Notes under the pieces: generated by a model
Database searches by the model: none
What the model was told of the DNA's origin: nothing
What the model saw: only the letters and a program-made list of their open reading frames with translations
Assembly: GCA_933228675.1 (NCBI GenBank)
Contig: OW121740.1
Span: 2,542,001-2,606,000 of the forward strand
Source of the DNA: Stomorhina lunata
Lineage: Eukaryota > Arthropoda > Insecta > Diptera > Rhiniidae
DNA: 64,000 nucleotides
Direction of reading: 5' to 3'
Translations under genes and position numbers: made by a program
Shown: in pieces, positions 1-12,050 of the stretch
Position numbering within the stretch: position 1 is the stretch's first letter
How the letters are laid out: each line of letters opens with the position of its first letter

Positions 1-30
1 AAAAGACAGTAATTGAGTAATTGAGACGAT

Positions 31-175
31 TATTCAATGAGAGGAAGCTAAGGCACGCATACGTGCTCATGAAATGTATGTTTGTTTGTGCGTTCATGTT
101 CTTTATCCACATTAACTTCACTTTTGACAAAAAACAAATATATGGAGTGTAGTATCCTTATTTATAGAGTCTCTG
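31..175 (-). repeat. Family D TIR repeat, fragment at window edge
   Basis: This stretch reads, in reverse, like the family D repeat at 2414-2595. Both contain the segment around TTTCATGAGCACGTGTG and the terminal TATAGAGTCT block (here near 162-171). The four copies in the window (here, 2414, 8994 and 60310) share the end CAAAGACTCTATAATATAAA. It is probably a non-autonomous DNA element. The left boundary is uncertain because it is close to the window edge. No coding sequence is seen. Confidence 0.5.
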
Positions 176-2413
176 CTTTTATGTTTCAATATAAGAAAAA
201 ACAAAAAAATATGTATGTAATATCGAAAATATCTTAAGTGCTTAACATATTCTTAATACAACATCAATACACTTTTCCATATGTGTGAAATATTTAATTT
301 TGAAAGCACTTTTTCTTGCCGTTTTTGGTACCTCTAAAACATTCATATAGGTCGCGTTAACCGCTTTGACCTCGATTTGACTTATTAATTTTGCGGGTAT
401 AAAATGAAGTCATTGGTAGCCAAATGAGAACTAAACGGGGAATTTGGACTTATAAATCTACATTTGGAGCGCTTAAAAAGCTTCTTAAACTCGTAGTATG
501 TGGGCAGTCATTTTCATTTTAAAGAATGATCCATCTTTTTCGGATGGTTTTTGCTTATTTCTCTGTAGACTTCTAAAAGATCGGAATTGGCCTTTCCTCG
601 TTGAAACAAAATTATGATTAAGGCAGTTCTAGTTATTCAAGTGATCACAATCTCCCCATTGTATTAGCTATCATTATAGATTAAATGATAAGACGTAGTT
701 TTTTTACAAAATTAGTTTTTTTGTGTCAAAGATTATCAAAAATAAGTATGTAGTTAAAGATTAAAGCATAAGCTTATATTTGATTTTGACTAATTTAACT
801 TTATGGAATTTCTTTAAAAATATACCTTAAAAATTTTGCAAAAGTAGAACATTATTAATTAAATATTTAAGAGGAAATCACAAATATTAAAATTCTTATA
901 ATTCAAAAAATTTGTTTAAAAATATGAAAAATTTTTTTTACAAGTTCACAAAATTGACTTTTAATATCAGTTTTGATTTCTTTGTAAATATTTACCTTTC
1001 AAATTCGCAACAACTTCAATTATTCACTTATTTCTTATTTTTTTATAACTCATATTCGCAAACACACTTACACACGCAACTCTTTTCGCTTTCATTTTTA
1101 CATATGTATGTATACGAACGTTTTTTCTTTGGCATAAGCGTTAAATTGATTGAATTTAAAATTTATGCTGATTTAATAGTCAACCATTGATGAGATAGAA
1201 GTTCTAGGTATTCGTGTGTGCGTTTTGTAGCATTTCATTTTCAATTCGGCTCATTTTAAATTCATATTCACCCAATGCCATTCATGTTATTTGATATGAT
1301 GAGATATAGGGCGTTATTGATTTGGGGCATAAATATTTATTTAAGTCAAATAGTATATCGGTTTCAATCGTTTGTTCGTCATAACGTTGAAAAGTCTTGT
1401 TATTAAATATGAGTAAAAAAATGTATATAGGAATTTATGCAAAAAAATGCAAATATACGCTCAAATGTTATTTGATATGCAGATGTTATTTATATAAATA
1501 TATGATGCTTACATATGATACAAATGAGAAAATGTAAAATGTAAAATGTTTTACATTTAAAAAAAGAAATAAGTTTTTGTAAATCTTTTAAATCATTTAC
1601 ATAAATACATACAGGCTCTTATGCATGTTACTATTTACTTATGCCGGCACATACACACATAAATTTAATATCCTTAGAAACCCACATTTATATACATACC
1701 TTAACTTATTGGCCTACCCTCATGAAAAATATGTTGGCTGTTTGAAGTTTTTCTTTTTTGCATTTTTAAATCTACTCTTAACAAGATATAACATTATTAA
1801 ACTTTTTCATACACCTACACTTGCAAGTTTCTAGATTATTTGATGGAATTATGGATATAGGATAAAAATTTATTTTATTTTCAAACACTTATGTTAAAAA
1901 AATTGTATACGTCAATAAATGTGTTATCCTTTATTTAGCAAACTCTGCACAATTTTTTCATTCGAAAAGGATTTTCTTGTTTGCCTTGTAAATTTGTATA
2001 TAGTATCAAATCAAATGAGTTGTAATTGTTTGAGTTGTTTAATAAAAAGATGCTTTTGTTAAAGTTAAATGCTTTGAAAATTATGATGGTTTCTTTAATC
2101 GTTTCAAAATACATATGTTATGTAATATTTAAATTTGATTGCCTGTTATTACATTTATTTATATGTATTTACAAAATTATTGCGTATTTACTTATTTGTT
2201 TAATAATAATATAATAATCAATCAATTCAATAATGATTGTTTTATTATTAATGCATATAATTTACATACATATTTGTTTTGTGTAAATCTGAAATTAATG
2301 AATTAAGTTTGCAAATTTGATTGGGCTAACATGTAAATAAAAAGTAAGGCCTTGGGTTTATTTTTTTTAAAGGGATTTTAGAAAAATATGTCATTAGTAC
2401 TCAAGACTATAAC
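176..2413. other. A/T-rich non-coding DNA, no gene recognised
   Basis: About 2.2 kb of strongly A/T-rich sequence with short ATGT/ACAT runs. Open frames here (912-1190, 1625-1834, 2026-2214) are composed of F, L, I, Y, N and K and resemble no known protein, as expected from random A/T-rich DNA. Nothing structured was found. Confidence 0.6.
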
Positions 2414-2595
2414 CAAAGACTCTATAATATAAATATATTGCACTCCATACAATTTTGCTGTCAACTGTGAAATTGAATTGGAACAATCAAAGAAGAACAA
2501 TAAATAACACATAAACGCACAAATAAACATACATTTCATGAGCACGTGTGTGGTCCTTATCTTGCTCTTATATGATAATCAATGTAGAATCTTTC
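2414..2595 (+). repeat. Family D TIR repeat, short copy
   Basis: It begins CCAAAGACTCTATAATATAA, continues through the shared internal segment (AACAATAAATAACACATAAA near 2498, then TTTCATGAGCACGTGTG), and closes with TGTAGAATCTTTC, a degraded inverted copy of the start. It is about 180 bp with no coding capacity, and most likely a MITE-like non-autonomous element. Target duplications were not resolved. Confidence 0.55.
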
Positions 2596-4254
2596 TTATA
2601 ACTTTTACCAAGGGTAACTTTAATTACTAAACACTTAATCTAATACTCAAGACATCCTATTTACATTAATGATGGTAATATGGTAATAGCTGGTATTGTG
2701 GTATAGTAACTTTTTACCTAAACTCACAATATAAGAACAACGGAAATATGCGTTATGCTTTTTGGTGATCTTAGAGAATTTACAGAGAAATGGTATGACT
2801 AATTTTTGTAAGTAATTCTGGGAGTCTTAGAGTTAAAATATAAAAAAAAATTGAAGTTTACGATTAAAATAATTGTTAAATATTTAATAAGGGAAGAATA
2901 CAAGCAACTAATCCATATATGTATGTAGCAATTTGTTTGAAATAATAAAAATGAATACAAGTAAAATTTACCGATCATCTAATAGAATTTGGCCCAAAAA
3001 TTTTAATTTTCGCGAAATTCTTAAATTTTAAGTCGCAGGTACGGCGAAACTGTTTAAGATATCGACCTAAGTTTTTTTTTATTTAATTTTTCTATTTGTC
3101 TGTTTTAACACACTGGTGAGTAAATTCCAAATTTGTGATATTTGTTAAACAAAATTTTCGAAAAATTAAAAAATGGTTTTTGAAACTGACCTGAGAAAAA
3201 TGTACCACTTTTCGACATAGAAAAAACTAAGTAAATTCGATTATATTTAAACAAAACTGAACAATTCAATACTAACGAGTCATTTAATGATAAATTATGT
3301 CTAATTGTTAAATTTCTTTAATTACAACTTAAAATTGTTGGTGCATACCCTTAGGCGCGTTAACAAGGACATGAATTTTCAGGGGAGAAATGGAATAACT
3401 CCAAAACTACTTCATGGCTTTTTGTTTTTGACTATTTGAAATGAAGCTGTGTTAGTTTTCTTTAATATTCCATTTTTTTCTTGTAAAAATTGTCTATTTT
3501 TGGTTAAAATTTCTCAAAAATAAAAAATAACCCATTTTCGCCATACAAATGGGTTCTTAAGCTTTGGACCCGATGCGCGCCCATAGAACATTGTCCTATT
3601 TGGCTCAGATTTTCAGAACAAAACTTTTAGGTCTAGTGTCACAATATTCCACTGAAAAACATTTAAAATCAAAGAAAAAAATTTTTCCTGTCAACCTAAT
3701 GCACATTTTAAAAGTTTTTAATGCGACTTTAAATATTTTCTCATATGTTTTTGAAATTGTAGGTTATTTTTTCTTAAATAGATTCGTGGATCCAAATTTT
3801 ACAATAAAAAAAGGAATAGGAATTTTATATTCTTAAACGAGCAATAATTGTATGTATATATATAGAATGGCAAACATCTCTAACGATTTCGATAAAATTT
3901 GGACAGTATGTACCTTTTTTGATGTATAGGTCGAGTAAGAAGGGACTTTTGAGGATAAAAACGGATAAAAAGGGGAAAAAATAGAATATGCTATATCTAC
4001 TAAAATAATGGGCATAGAAACAAAATTTAAATTATTTTTTGTATAACTGTTAAATGGGTAAAAAAGGAATAAAATGATAACTTAACACCTTATGAAGTAA
4101 TATGAATAGGAACAATATGTTAACTGCGTTTTTATAAAAAGTAACGAATTCAATTGGTACCAAGTACCAAATATGCATATGTAACTTTTTAGAAGTAAGG
4201 AGATAAAAGGGAAAAAAATGGTAAAGTTATAACTTTTAAACAAATTAATGTTTT
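2596..4254. other. A/T-rich non-coding DNA with a possible old repeat at 3.0-3.7 kb
   Basis: No gene seen. The part from about 2990 to 3660 is slightly less A/T-rich (CGCGAAATTC, GGACCCGATGCGCGCCC) and reads like an old dispersed repeat, but no second copy was found in the window. The 90-residue frame at 3564-3836 has no recognisable domain. Confidence 0.45.
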
Positions 4255-4294
4255 TCTGTCTGTATGTCCTTTATAGAATAGGAAAATACGCATT

Positions 4295-4690
4295 TAACCA
4301 TGTTATGTTTATGCAATGATCTTTAGCTAAAGTTGTTGCTAATGAGACGACGAAGGTTTTTATGTTGTTTCACTATACGACAGGCGGCGTAACTGAAAAT
4401 TACACAAATTGAATTAAATCGTAAACTGTACATTTGATCATGCTATAATCTTTAGCAAAGTTGTTACGCATGAGCCGAAGAAGGTTTCTTTGTAAGGTAT
4501 GAACAATTTCCGATAGGTGGCGCTACTGAAAATTACTCAAAATTATTTTAATCGTAAACTGTGCATTTTATCAGGCTATGTTCTTTAGCAAAGTTCTTGC
4601 TCATGAGTCGACGAAGGTTTTTAAGTCGGTATGGCCAATTTCCAAAATTATTCATATTAAACTATGCATTCGATCATGTGTTAAAAGGAC
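4295..4690 (+). repeat. Family B repeat: about three ~125-bp tandem units
   Basis: Three degenerate units follow one another. Each contains a block like ATCTTTAGCAAAGTTGTT, then GAGxCGAAGAAGGTTT, then a variant of GGTGGCGCTACTGAAAATTA, then AATCGTAAACTGTGCATTT. The repetition is visible near 4320, 4450 and 4580. A copy in the opposite orientation lies at 49490-49700. It is non-coding and its origin is unknown. Confidence 0.6.
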
Positions 4691-7600
4691 AAAATGAATA
4701 AAATGATTCAAAATTAATTGAATATTTGTGTACCGTCTTTTCTTTAAATTTATTTTAACTTTATAAAATAAAATATATGAAAACTATAAAATTCGCCTCG
4801 AAATGCTTATCATAAAGCTCCGAGCAAGGTTCGGTCGCCCAGGTACTTTTTTATTATATCACTAAATAAATTCAATTTGGCAAGTCAGTTTACATGTCCA
4901 ATTACAACTTAAATTATTTTACACAATTCTGGGAAATTTATTATTTTATTTAACGATCAGATTTTAACTTTAGATACATTAACTGTGTTTGACACATATA
5001 GAGTAACTTAGAGTGAAGTTCTTAAGAAATTCATATATTTCAAAAAAAATTCCAAATATTTTAAAAATAAATTAAACAACAATGTCAATTCGTATTAAGA
5101 ACAACATTTGTAATTTATGTCATTGACAAAGTGCATTAAGCAGGAATCTAATTGTATCCTTTTTCAATCGGAAAAAACTAAACACATTTGTATGTATAAA
5201 GTTAGTTTTAAATTTAATTTTCAAGTGTTTGCCAATTTTTTTGGGTCAAATTAATGCACTCTAAGAATAAATATTTATAAATTTTAGTAAATCCAGGCAA
5301 ATATTCATTCACACATCTTAAAATCTGACATTAAACTAATTCAAAAATAAGAACCAAAGAATTACCTAGAAGTTTGGAAGGAAATGGTTAAAACCTGTAA
5401 AAATCATACACTGACTTTTTAAGATTTTATATGCAAAAATAATGTTTAAATATTTGTTACCCTTTGAATCAAGCAACAATAGTTTTAATTTTATGTGTAT
5501 AATTTTGTTTAAAATGTGCAAATTTTCTTGGCTTTCTTTATACAAAATAAGGGAAGAATTAACTTTTGTTCGTTTGTTTCAGTTAAATTTCCGGTTTTAG
5601 GAAAGATAGGACTAAAAATTATAGGAAGGTTCCCGTAGGCAAGGTAGACAAACCCCAACAAATATTCTTAATCATATATAACACACACCTTTTCAGACCT
5701 TACTTTTAAGTTATGTTAGCACTTCCTTTTGAAATGCTTATATTAATTCCTTTAATTTTCTTTTTTTATCTTAAAATTTACCAGGAGTAGTTTTTACTTG
5801 GTTCACTTTTGTCTAATGAAAACATTTAATAAGTTGCAATTTCTTCCATTTAAAAATAGATAACGTCTGAGTATTTCTTCTTTTGCTGTTTAAACTCATT
5901 TGAGAAATTACAAACGCATTTATGCGTAAGAAATGGATGTTCTAAAAACGAGCACATAAATTTTATTATTTTTTAAATTTTATTTTAGTTTCCTGCTTTG
6001 ATTTCCGGCGCTATGTCTGCTTGTTTTTGTGTGCACTTTTAATGGTGTCTTAGTATTTTGATACCCTACATGATGTGTGTACAAAAATAAAACCTTAAAT
6101 GTTATTTCTTTAATTTAAAATATATCACCTTTAAATAAAAGACAAATCTATAATGATCATACCTTTCACTACAGTTATCAAATATGGATTAATGAATCAA
6201 AATAAGCGCAATACTCCGAGATAATTAACAGAGAAACGATTTTTTCAATCATTCTGAAAATCAATAAAAAAAATCTATTTGGTATGTGACGGATTTTTTT
6301 TACGTCTCAAAGGCGTGTCGCTAAGAATTGAGAAATATTTGTCAATTCATTAAATTTATTAAACATATAACAAAAATTTTAATATATTATAAAGGTGTTT
6401 GTTAGAGTGTAACAAAAACTCACCTCAACCAAAATTCTTACACTTTTCCAAAGTTTCGTTTTCTTTGACCTGATTTTATATTAGAATTTGGGCTAAAAAT
6501 TATGTTTACTTTGAAAACAAATTGTGATTTTAATAAACTTTTCTACAAGTTATACGTTGTAATGGCTAAAGTATTAGTATAACGAAGACTATTCCTACCT
6601 CTAAGTTCATTTTAACTCCAAGTCTATGGGTCTGTGTACAATTTATACGACTTCCTTTGGCAGTGACTTAAACTAAAAGATTTACATGACTTGCCATAGA
6701 TTTTCACTCCTTTACTATGTTGTATCAACCCCCCTGTGAACGAGTAATTTTTTTGCTATTTCACTTCTCCACCAAAACATCATCCGGCGAACAACTAATA
6801 ACAGAAAAAAACCATGAAATTCAAAACGTGAAGAAAAATTTAAGAACTTTGGCAATAAAAGGTTATGAAATCTGCTTAGGTTTTACTAGAAAATTTTTTC
6901 AAAACATCTGGCCGCTGAATATAACTGCTAAAAAGTTTCAAATCTACAAAAGGTTTTCTTTTAAAAATTGTTTCTTGTTAAAACACACTTAAAGACTCGA
7001 AAATGTAGAGTAAAACTACCATTGAACAATTATAATAAGAGCATTTTAATTATGTCGAATATTTTTTGCAGTCTTTCATTTGGAGAATAAGTGAATGTGT
7101 GTTTCTGTTTAACATCCCAAACACGAAAACAGAACATACAATGGCTTTTAGGTAAATACATACATGTACACGGTAAATTGTGTGCATGCCAGTGGGAAAA
7201 ACCTAAAGAAATATCACAACTTAAAAATTCTGTAAAGCTATTCCAAAAGACCTTATGACTGCATAAATGTACAACCAGAATTAGAAATCATAAATGTTAT
7301 TAACAGAGTTCGAAATTATAATTCTTTCTCGCAGGGATCCTGGTATGTGTCTCCGTTTACTTATACTTACGACTTTACATAGTCGCGGACATTTGGCACA
7401 AATACAAAATGTAAAAATTTAGTTGCTAACGAGCCACAAACATTCCACACAAACGAGAGAGTTTATAAATATAAGGGTATTTGGAATGGTAAAAATATAC
7501 TCCGACTTCTTAGAGAGATTCAAAGTTTTTTAGAAAAAAAGACACAAAAGGTTCCAAAATGTCAAAGAAAATTTTCAATTCAAAACAAACTTGTCAGTCA

Positions 7601-8241
7601 TTCTAAGAAATTGTACATACTTTGTATTGAATCCTTTGAGACTTTTGAAAACATGAGCCCAATATTTTAGCTATCCACCGTAGAACTATTCTACCGGATA
7701 TGAATTACAGGAATTTAAAAAACTTATTTTTAGTTCCGGTGGTAGGACAATCAGGATTTTTACTAGATTTTAAGATTTTTGGAGCATTCTATTTATTATA
7801 GTTTGACATTATAAAGAAGTGTTTTGTTGAATGCATGAAAGACTGACTATCTGTCTGTCAGTCTCTTAAAAGAACAACAAAATGATGTTTCTATGCATGT
7901 GTGATGTTTGAGTAAATTTCTGCTTGTGTTTTTGTATACATGTGTTTATTAACGGACAATTGCTTTGCAGCTGTGCTCATTTGATGTTCTATTGTAGTTG
8001 TTTATTTTATACGTATGTAGTTTGAAAAATTACTTAGAACTAAACGAATACCAAAATGTTTGAAAAATATTTGTAAAACTGATATAAAAATTTATTCATT
8101 AAAAGTTCAAATTTAAATTTTAAGCAACAATTTTAACATTGAATGAATATTTAAATATTTAGTAAAAATGTAAGTTTTAATAAAACTTAAATTTTAAAAA
8201 CAATTTTATATTTTTATATATATATTTATATATTTAGTCCT
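4691..8241. other. A/T-rich non-coding DNA, no gene recognised
   Basis: About 3.5 kb without a credible gene. The 91-residue frame at 6717-6992 has no motif and no homologue that I recognise. No tRNA or other structured RNA was seen, and no transposon end could be fixed. Confidence 0.55.
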
Positions 8242-8690
8242 TTAATTCCTGGTGGAACATAGGGCCCTAACAAATGTTTTCCATGAAGGTTTATTGGTAG
8301 TCAGCGCTTTCATCTCGCTCCATGATACACCAAACTCCCACAGCTCGTTCTCAGTTTGTCGTCTCCATGTATTTGCGGGTCTACCAGACCTCCTGGAACC
8401 TTGAGGATTATATTCGACAGCTTGCCGAGTAATATCAGTGGCTGCTTTTCACAGTGTGTGTCCTAGCCAACTATATTTTCTAGTGCGTATACTTGTGTGA
8501 ACAGGTTCTTGAGCTGTGCGCAACCATAGGTCTTGATTAGAGATTGTGCAGGGCCAGAAAATTTTGAGTATATGTCTAAGGCACCGATTAACAAAGGCTT
8601 GTAGACTGTCTATCTCACGACTCGAGATATTCCAAGTCTCACAGCCGTATAAAAGCACGGCTTTGACATTGGTGTTAAAAACTTTTTTAT
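8242..8690 (-). pseudogene. Dead LINE fragment: C-terminal end of a non-LTR retrotransposon ORF2
   Basis: The minus strand encodes the end of a reverse-transcriptase polyprotein. In order it shows LLYGCETW (8658 downward), a stretch ending SWLGHTL, one in-frame TGA near 8446-8448, then SGRPANTWRRQTENELWEFG and the terminal ALCSTRN with stop at 8242-8244. LYGCETW, the WLGH block and the R/G-P-x-x-TWRR block are typical of the region after the RT domain in such LINEs. The RT catalytic core is missing, so this is a 5'-truncated, inactive copy. The end resembles that of the longer LINE at 29494-30776 and is probably the same clade. The 3' flank is A/T-rich. Target duplications were not resolved. 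Confidence 0.8.
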
Positions 8691-8993
8691 TTAACTTTTT
8701 ATGTATTTATGAATATCTTTTTGAATTTTGTACAATCATTAAGTGTTTCATTTCTTTACATTTAGAGAACACTTAAAAGGCTATATTTTATTGATCAAAT
8801 GTCCAATTTGAGCAAAAAACAGGCTATTTGCTTTGAGAACCCAGAGGATTATAAAAAAAAGTGGCCAGTTTCACTTTGCACTGCCTTTTTGAACTAATAT
8901 GTTGTTAGCGTCTAGATCATCCAATTCAAACTTCTCTAAAAACAATATGTAGACGCCACCAGTCAAAAATCCAAATCCTAATTTTGTCTATAT

Positions 8994-9559
8994 CAAAGAC
9001 TCTATAATATAAAGATGTTGCACTTCTATTGTTCACGCGGTGAACACTGAACCCTAATTATGTCACTGACATGACAAAAGCCATCCCTAGCTTAACAGTC
9101 TACATCCAACTTCACCCAAGAAGAAACTAAATAAAGAAAGTGTCAAACAAATAAACCATCAACACTTCTCATCATCAACCCGAAATCTCAACCCGAAGAT
9201 AAGTCGTCATCGGTGAAATAATAAATTAAATTAAAAACCCTTATCCTAAAATTTATCCTAAATTAAAACCTTAAATAAATCTATAATAAATTAATTGAAA
9301 ACTATTTAAAACTACCATAAAATATAAAAAGAGAAATAAATGAACCTATTTTTAACGAATTAGTTACAAAAATAAATTTGTGTTTTCTTTTACCCAATCA
9401 CCCTATAACCCGTAAAAACATCTATACATTGATTTGACATATGGTCTTTTTGATAAGTCCCTTAAAAAAGAGAGTATACCGCTTTTATTCTAATTTGAAA
9501 ACAACTAATGGAGACGAGTATCCAATAAGATTGCAATATATTTATATTATAGAGTGTTA
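8994..9559 (+). repeat. Family D TIR element, interrupted by a solo LTR
   Basis: It starts CAAAGACTCTATAATATAAA and ends at TTATATTATAGAGTGTTA (about 9542-9559), the inverted counterpart. The host element is split at 9029/9421 by a 391-bp solo LTR. Without the LTR it is about 170 bp, like the 2414 copy. The flanks of the LTR (CACTTCTAT before, ACATTGATTT after) line up with CACTCCATACAATTTT in the 2414 copy. Confidence 0.65.
9025..9425. mobile_element. Solo LTR, BEL/Pao type, with 5-bp TCTAT duplication
   Basis: The LTR spans 9030-9420 (391 bp). It begins TGTTCACGCGGTGAACAC and ends CCCGTAAAAACA, so it has the TGTT...AACA inverted ends usual for LTRs. TCTAT occurs directly before (9025-9029) and directly after (9421-9425), a 5-bp target duplication. 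A TGTTCAC...GTGAACA start is, from family knowledge, characteristic of roo/BEL-type LTRs. There is no internal region beside it, so this is the product of LTR-LTR recombination. The orientation is uncertain. The BEL/Pao assignment is an inference. Confidence 0.75.
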
Positions 9560-11891
9560 TATATGTATTATATAAAAACTTTTATATTTACCCTCGTACG
9601 ATAAGTACTTAAGCGAACTGCTTTTCTTGCTCTTATAAGCCTTTTAATTGAAAACATCACGACTTGTTCTAAATGCGAATTTTCAAAACATTTAACCAAC
9701 AAAACCAATTGCCAGGTTTTTGGCGTATGTTTACATTGGCAGACCAAAAAAGTGGCAATTGTGAACATTCTCAAAGAATAGCAAGTTAAGTCACAACAAA
9801 TAATACCCTACATGTATGTATTAAAAAAAAAAGTTGGTATGTAATTGCAGGAGACTTTATCATTGTCTTTGTTCGAAATTTATTTTATCATTCTGAATAT
9901 ATAATTTAGAGATTGATTAGCACATGATTAGATTGAGTTCCTGTGAATATAAATAATTCCAAAAAAAAAAAACTTAAATGTTTATAAATCATAATCTATA
10001 ACCAGTCAAATGTATGTCAAAATTGTGACCTGTGGTTTGAGAAGAAGTCCCCACCTATAGTGATATAGGGCATCACAATCATAATTTTTCCTCATGCATG
10101 TATGTGTGTATGTGTTGGATGAAAAACACTTAAACTAGTAAAACCAATTCAACGGGTAACCAAAATAAACATTTAAACAAGTGTGTGCGTTTATATGAAT
10201 TTAATGAAGAACCCTTTTTTGGGCCAACAACTGAATAAACTTACACACACGGACACTTACGTATTTAAACCTACATTAATCGTGCCAATGTGTAAGTGTC
10301 AGTTACTGTAGGGGTTTTCCTGCCACGAAAGCAACAGCTACAACTAGACCTAAATAGTTGAAATATCCTTAGGGCATGAATTGGATATAACAGCTGAAAT
10401 ATTTACCTCTTTTTTCATCCTTTTACATTCTTTTTTTTCAATATTTTTAGAAAGGCTGTACTAAATTATAAGGACAATGTCGATGATGACGACGACTAAC
10501 AACAATAGAAAAACCCTAAAAAAGGACAACTGGATATCTGTATGAGGAGTATTCAACTACTAAACATTCATAGACGCATGCACACATACAAGTATAGCAT
10601 AGGGACAGACAAACAAATACTAAAACAAACTAAACGATCTCCATTATCAACAAGAGGCCCTTTATTATAGGATTTAAACCTTTAAGTGAGTGTTTGTGCG
10701 TAAGTAAACAAAAGCTTTATAAATATGAGGACGGCTTATTTATAAATGTTGGTAAGTTTCTAACATTTTTTCTATGTTACTGCGGCTGCTGCAGTTGTTG
10801 TTTTAAGTTGTTTGTTTATTTGTTTGCATTAAACACCACTTAAGTGTTATTTGAACAGCAAACATTAAACAACTTTTTCTTTTTGATGTTTAAAGCGTTT
10901 AGAAAAATATAAAAATATTAAATAAAATTTCTTCTCAAACTCCATAAAAGGCAACAGGATAACATTTTTCCCACTTGAAATTTAAAGGCTTACAAATTAA
11001 TACCAGTTTTAAACAGCAGCTTATCAAAGTCAACAATAAAACTCTTTGAAGTTACCACTTTTGAGAAAATATAAAAGATTTCACAGGAAAATATATTTTT
11101 TTCTTCATATTTCTCTCATACAAAATATTGTAGTATAATTGCTTTCTGCTCCTTTAGCAATGGCAGCTACTGCTGCTGCTGTTTGTTGGTTGGTTTTACC
11201 ATCTTTTTTCTAGTAATTGCTTTGAACAGTTTGGTCATTACTTCAGTCTCTTCCGTGATAACAAAAACCCAGAGGGGATTTCTTTAGAAAAATACTTAAA
11301 TTAAAGACTAAAGAGTTATTTTTTTGTTTTCACATTTAAACAGCAGGATAATTTGCTTTGAATTACAGGAACTGGAAATAAACTACCATAGAAATGTTTG
11401 TAATAGAACAAATGTTCAAGAGTAATTTTTGATAATAAAAAAAAACTTTTTCTAGACAATGTTTTGAAATTAATGCTTAGTTGTCTATTTCAATTAAGTT
11501 AGATTGCCAAATTTTAAAGACTAACTAAAATATTAATAGGGAGTTTATTAAACTTTTGTTACCCTTCACTGGCATGGGTTTACTTTGGTTCATTAACTAT
11601 TTAATATGTCTTGACGTAAGCTTTTATATATCATAGTTTTTTATATAAGGTAAGAAGGGTAAAGGGATTAGAGGTTAAGATCATTGGAATTTTTTGATAT
11701 TATAAACGAGCGAAAAGTCTTCTGGGCGAGGTTTACTATAAACGCAAAGAGAATAGCTTAAGACTAAAATTTTTTGCTGTAAACTCGTACCATTTTAATA
11801 TTGATAGGACAGTAAAATACAATTTACATTGCTATGATGTTTGTTATGCGGAAGGTTGGCTGGCTGGGCTGCTGGCCTTAAGATTTAGAGG
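9560..11891. other. A/T-rich non-coding DNA, no gene recognised
   Basis: Frames here show no domain. The minus-strand frame at 9568-9774 is less A/T-rich than its surroundings and could be the remains of a repeat, but I do not recognise it. Short GCTGCTG/CAACAA runs near 10780 and 11170 are simple-sequence DNA. Confidence 0.5.
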
Positions 11892-12050
11892 CGTCTTAGT
11901 CTATGTCTTAGTCTATGTCTTAGTCTATGTCTTAGTCTATGTCTTAGTCTATGTCTTAGTCTATGTCTTAGTCTATGTCTTAGTCTATGTCTTAGTCTAT
12001 GTCTTAGTCTATGTCTTAGTCTATGTCTTAGTCTATATCTTAGTTTATGT
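11892..12050 (+). repeat. 12-bp tandem array, about 13 units
   Basis: Near-perfect repeats of TCTTAGTCTATG, with variants only at the right end (TCTATATCTTAGTTTATG). The homogeneity suggests recent expansion by slippage or unequal exchange. The period is a multiple of three but no open frame of interest uses it. Confidence 0.92.

Noticed and set aside
9568..9774. 68-residue minus-strand frame, less A/T-rich than its surroundings, close to a TACGAGGG word
   Set aside because: It resembles no family I can name, and no second terminal repeat was found, so neither gene nor transposon could be supported.
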